This document shows, piece after piece, positions 62,560-64,000 of a stretch of 64,000 bases of DNA. Position 1 is the first letter of the stretch; every line of letters starts with the position of its first letter. The notes beneath the pieces were generated by a model. The model made no database searches. It saw only the letters and a program-made list of their open reading frames with translations, and was not told the origin of the DNA. The DNA lies in contig OZ024836.1 in the NCBI GenBank assembly GCA_964016985.1, positions 36,574,152-36,638,151 of the forward strand. The letters run 5' to 3'. Position numbers and translations under genes: made by a program. This stretch comes from Anodontia alba. Its lineage: Eukaryota > Mollusca > Bivalvia > Lucinida > Lucinidae.

Positions 62560-63799
62560 CAAGGCTCGGGAAATTTTGAAATCTGAATCGGTCCAGCCGA
62601 TGACGATGACGTCATCAATGAGCCCATTTCCAAAAAAAAAATATGTATATATCACCTGTCACGAAAACTAATGACAATTGGCAGTCCTACAACTCCTTTT
62701 AAATAATACACCTCAACCCCGTTATATGACGGAACGAGCATGATCAAAGCTGGCGTCATCAATAAATACAGTCAGGTATGTAAAAAGAAAGAAAAAAAAC
62801 GGTTTTGTTGTTATTTCCACCTCCGCAGGGTTTTCCTAAACTATTTATAAACAACTGATTCCCGTCTTGTATAAGCGCGAAGACGGCGGGAAACAGGAGA
62901 GACGGAACGAAACGACTTTCATGGACCTAATTAGGCCTGCGCCACGGGCGCTTTTGCATTTTTCAATGTTTCAAGATTTGACCAGACTGCTTGAATTTTA
63001 AGCACTGACCAATCTTGTCTAGCGCAAGTGGTGCATTACTTATTTTTACCGTGAAATCTACCTTGAATTATACTCGCGTGTTACGGCAATCAACAACAAC
63101 AACAAAAACAAAAAAAAAAAAGAATCAATCAATTATACCCAGATCAGACGCCGTTGTATGCGACATCTGATCAGGACGTACACGGTTTGGGAATTATTTA
63201 TCAAATCTGGGACCGACAAACCGTGTTGATCAAAACAAAAAAGAAGAGGAAGAAAACGGGTGCGTTCAAGCGGTGCATTCTTTTATCACTCTCAGTAAAG
63301 CGACCTTTGATCTTTTGGACACGCCGACTGCACCTGGATGTTTTGCAGTCTCAGTGTATTCACACGTGTCACACAAACGGATTAATTATCAGACTTCCGT
63401 TACTGATGATTTGTGTTAATCGCTTGTTTACCGCACAAAGGTCAGTGAAGTGTTGATTTTTTGACAATGTTTGGATAATGACGTAATTAATTTGTGCTGC
63501 GGTAGGTTGCCGTTGTTCAGCTGTCTCTCCAATATACATGTCAAATGACCGTTTAGAGCCTTTTAACTACCATAATATCGCATTTAAAAGGTGCGCGGAC
63601 GTTGTCAGTTTGGGAAGACTTGACCGTTTGTGATTTTTTAGACATCATTGATTCGTGAAAATTGGTTGGTTGGGCAAAAATGGGGTTCAAGGCACAAACC
63701 TGTTGGACCGATTTATTAGCGTTTTGGGGTGTTTGAAATCGGTCCAGAATTCTTAATTTCGGTCCAGACCGGCTATTTTTCCGGTTTTTCCGAGCCCTG
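62560..63799. mobile_element. 1.24-kb hAT-type non-autonomous element
   Basis: The left end CAAGGCTCGG and right end CCGAGCCCTG are inverted over 10 bases with one mismatch. A perfect 8-bp target duplication ACACATGG lies at 62552-62559 and 63800-63807. Removing it rejoins the LINE. No transposase frame. 'aatcggtcca' inside the left end is echoed by 'tcggtccagaa' and 'tcggtccagacc' near the right end. The interior has (A)n stretches and a small 'cccagatcagacgccgttgt' hairpin at 63138-63190. Confidence 0.92.
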
Positions 63800-64000
63800 A
63801 CACATGGCCATGTGTTTTGAAAGAGGTGGTGTGAAGAGAGGACTGGTAGCAGATCCTTGAACTTCTTCAAGGCGGTTTTCACACGTGTTGTGGTTGAAAG
63901 TTCACAGCCACCTGCTGCTGAGAGCATGTCTCCAAAGTATCAAAAGGAAGCTACCACCTCATGCTTGTCAGGTCCGACTTGAACTTCCTTCTGTGGTCTG
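63800..64000 (-). mobile_element. LINE continuation, cut by window edge
   Basis: The minus-strand frame reads SAAGGCELSTTTRVKTALKK then FKDLLPVLSSHHLFQ, upstream of the tail at 62060-62559. The first eight bases are the duplicated target of the inserted hAT-type element. A full-length element would extend beyond 64000. Confidence 0.85.

Overview
This window is animal nuclear DNA, AT-rich, intron-rich and packed with small mobile elements. It most resembles a bivalve or other lophotrochozoan genome. That placement is inference. It rests on an intron-split animal mitochondrial RNA polymerase gene, many tRNA-headed SINEs, palindromic MITEs, a DIRS-type retrotransposon, and elements ending in GACGGACGAC-like runs as is common in molluscs. 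No bacterial-type operon, CRISPR array or viral genome is present.

The only host gene I can support is POLRMT, the single-subunit T7-like mitochondrial RNA polymerase. It lies on the minus strand. Eighteen consecutive exons were placed by hand between 60307 and 5662. Each has AG/GT splice borders and all phases agree, giving 2194 coding bases or about 730 residues. They cover the part before the polymerase core and nearly all of the core, including motifs A, B and C. The 5' exons lie beyond the right edge. The last short exon, ending the protein, was not found. The gene therefore spans more than 54 kb, almost all of it transposable-element sequence.

Layout: 1-9.9 kb holds the last placed exon (5662-5747) among SINEs, 181-bp tandem repeats and palindromic MITEs. 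9.9-25.2 kb holds the catalytic exons, with LINE fragments, a four-layer nested insertion (16.3-18.9 kb) containing a 145-bp tandem array, and rolling-circle-like elements. 25-44.5 kb holds the exons before the core, again among MITEs and SINEs. 44.77-50.96 kb is a nearly complete DIRS retrotransposon (Gag, RT/RNase H, tyrosine recombinase, inverted terminal repeats, internal complementary region). It sits in a 13.8-kb POLRMT intron and split an older hairpin MITE without target duplication. 51.1-54.05 kb is a decayed hAT-like DNA transposon. 54-64 kb holds SINEs, two more POLRMT exons, minisatellites, a (TA)n tract and a LINE interrupted by a 1.24-kb hAT-type non-autonomous element with a perfect 8-bp target duplication.

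Repeat families are named locally. SINE-1 has a tRNA-like head and the 'cggcccagtcaaccc' body. SINE-2 has the 'gccttgcccaactgtaagcc' body. SINE-3 has the 'gttagcgctactgac' head. SINE-4 has the 'accacctgaccatccgtaag' body. Palindromic families are P1 (GGGCCCAGTTGTTC ends), P2 (TTAA-bounded, sharing a 'gatctgggtctgcactgttt' arm), P3 (GGCTCCATATTCC ends) and P5 ('gtgggtactcattagaag' hairpin). HLE means rolling-circle-like element. Exons are numbered e1-e18 in transcript order within the window.
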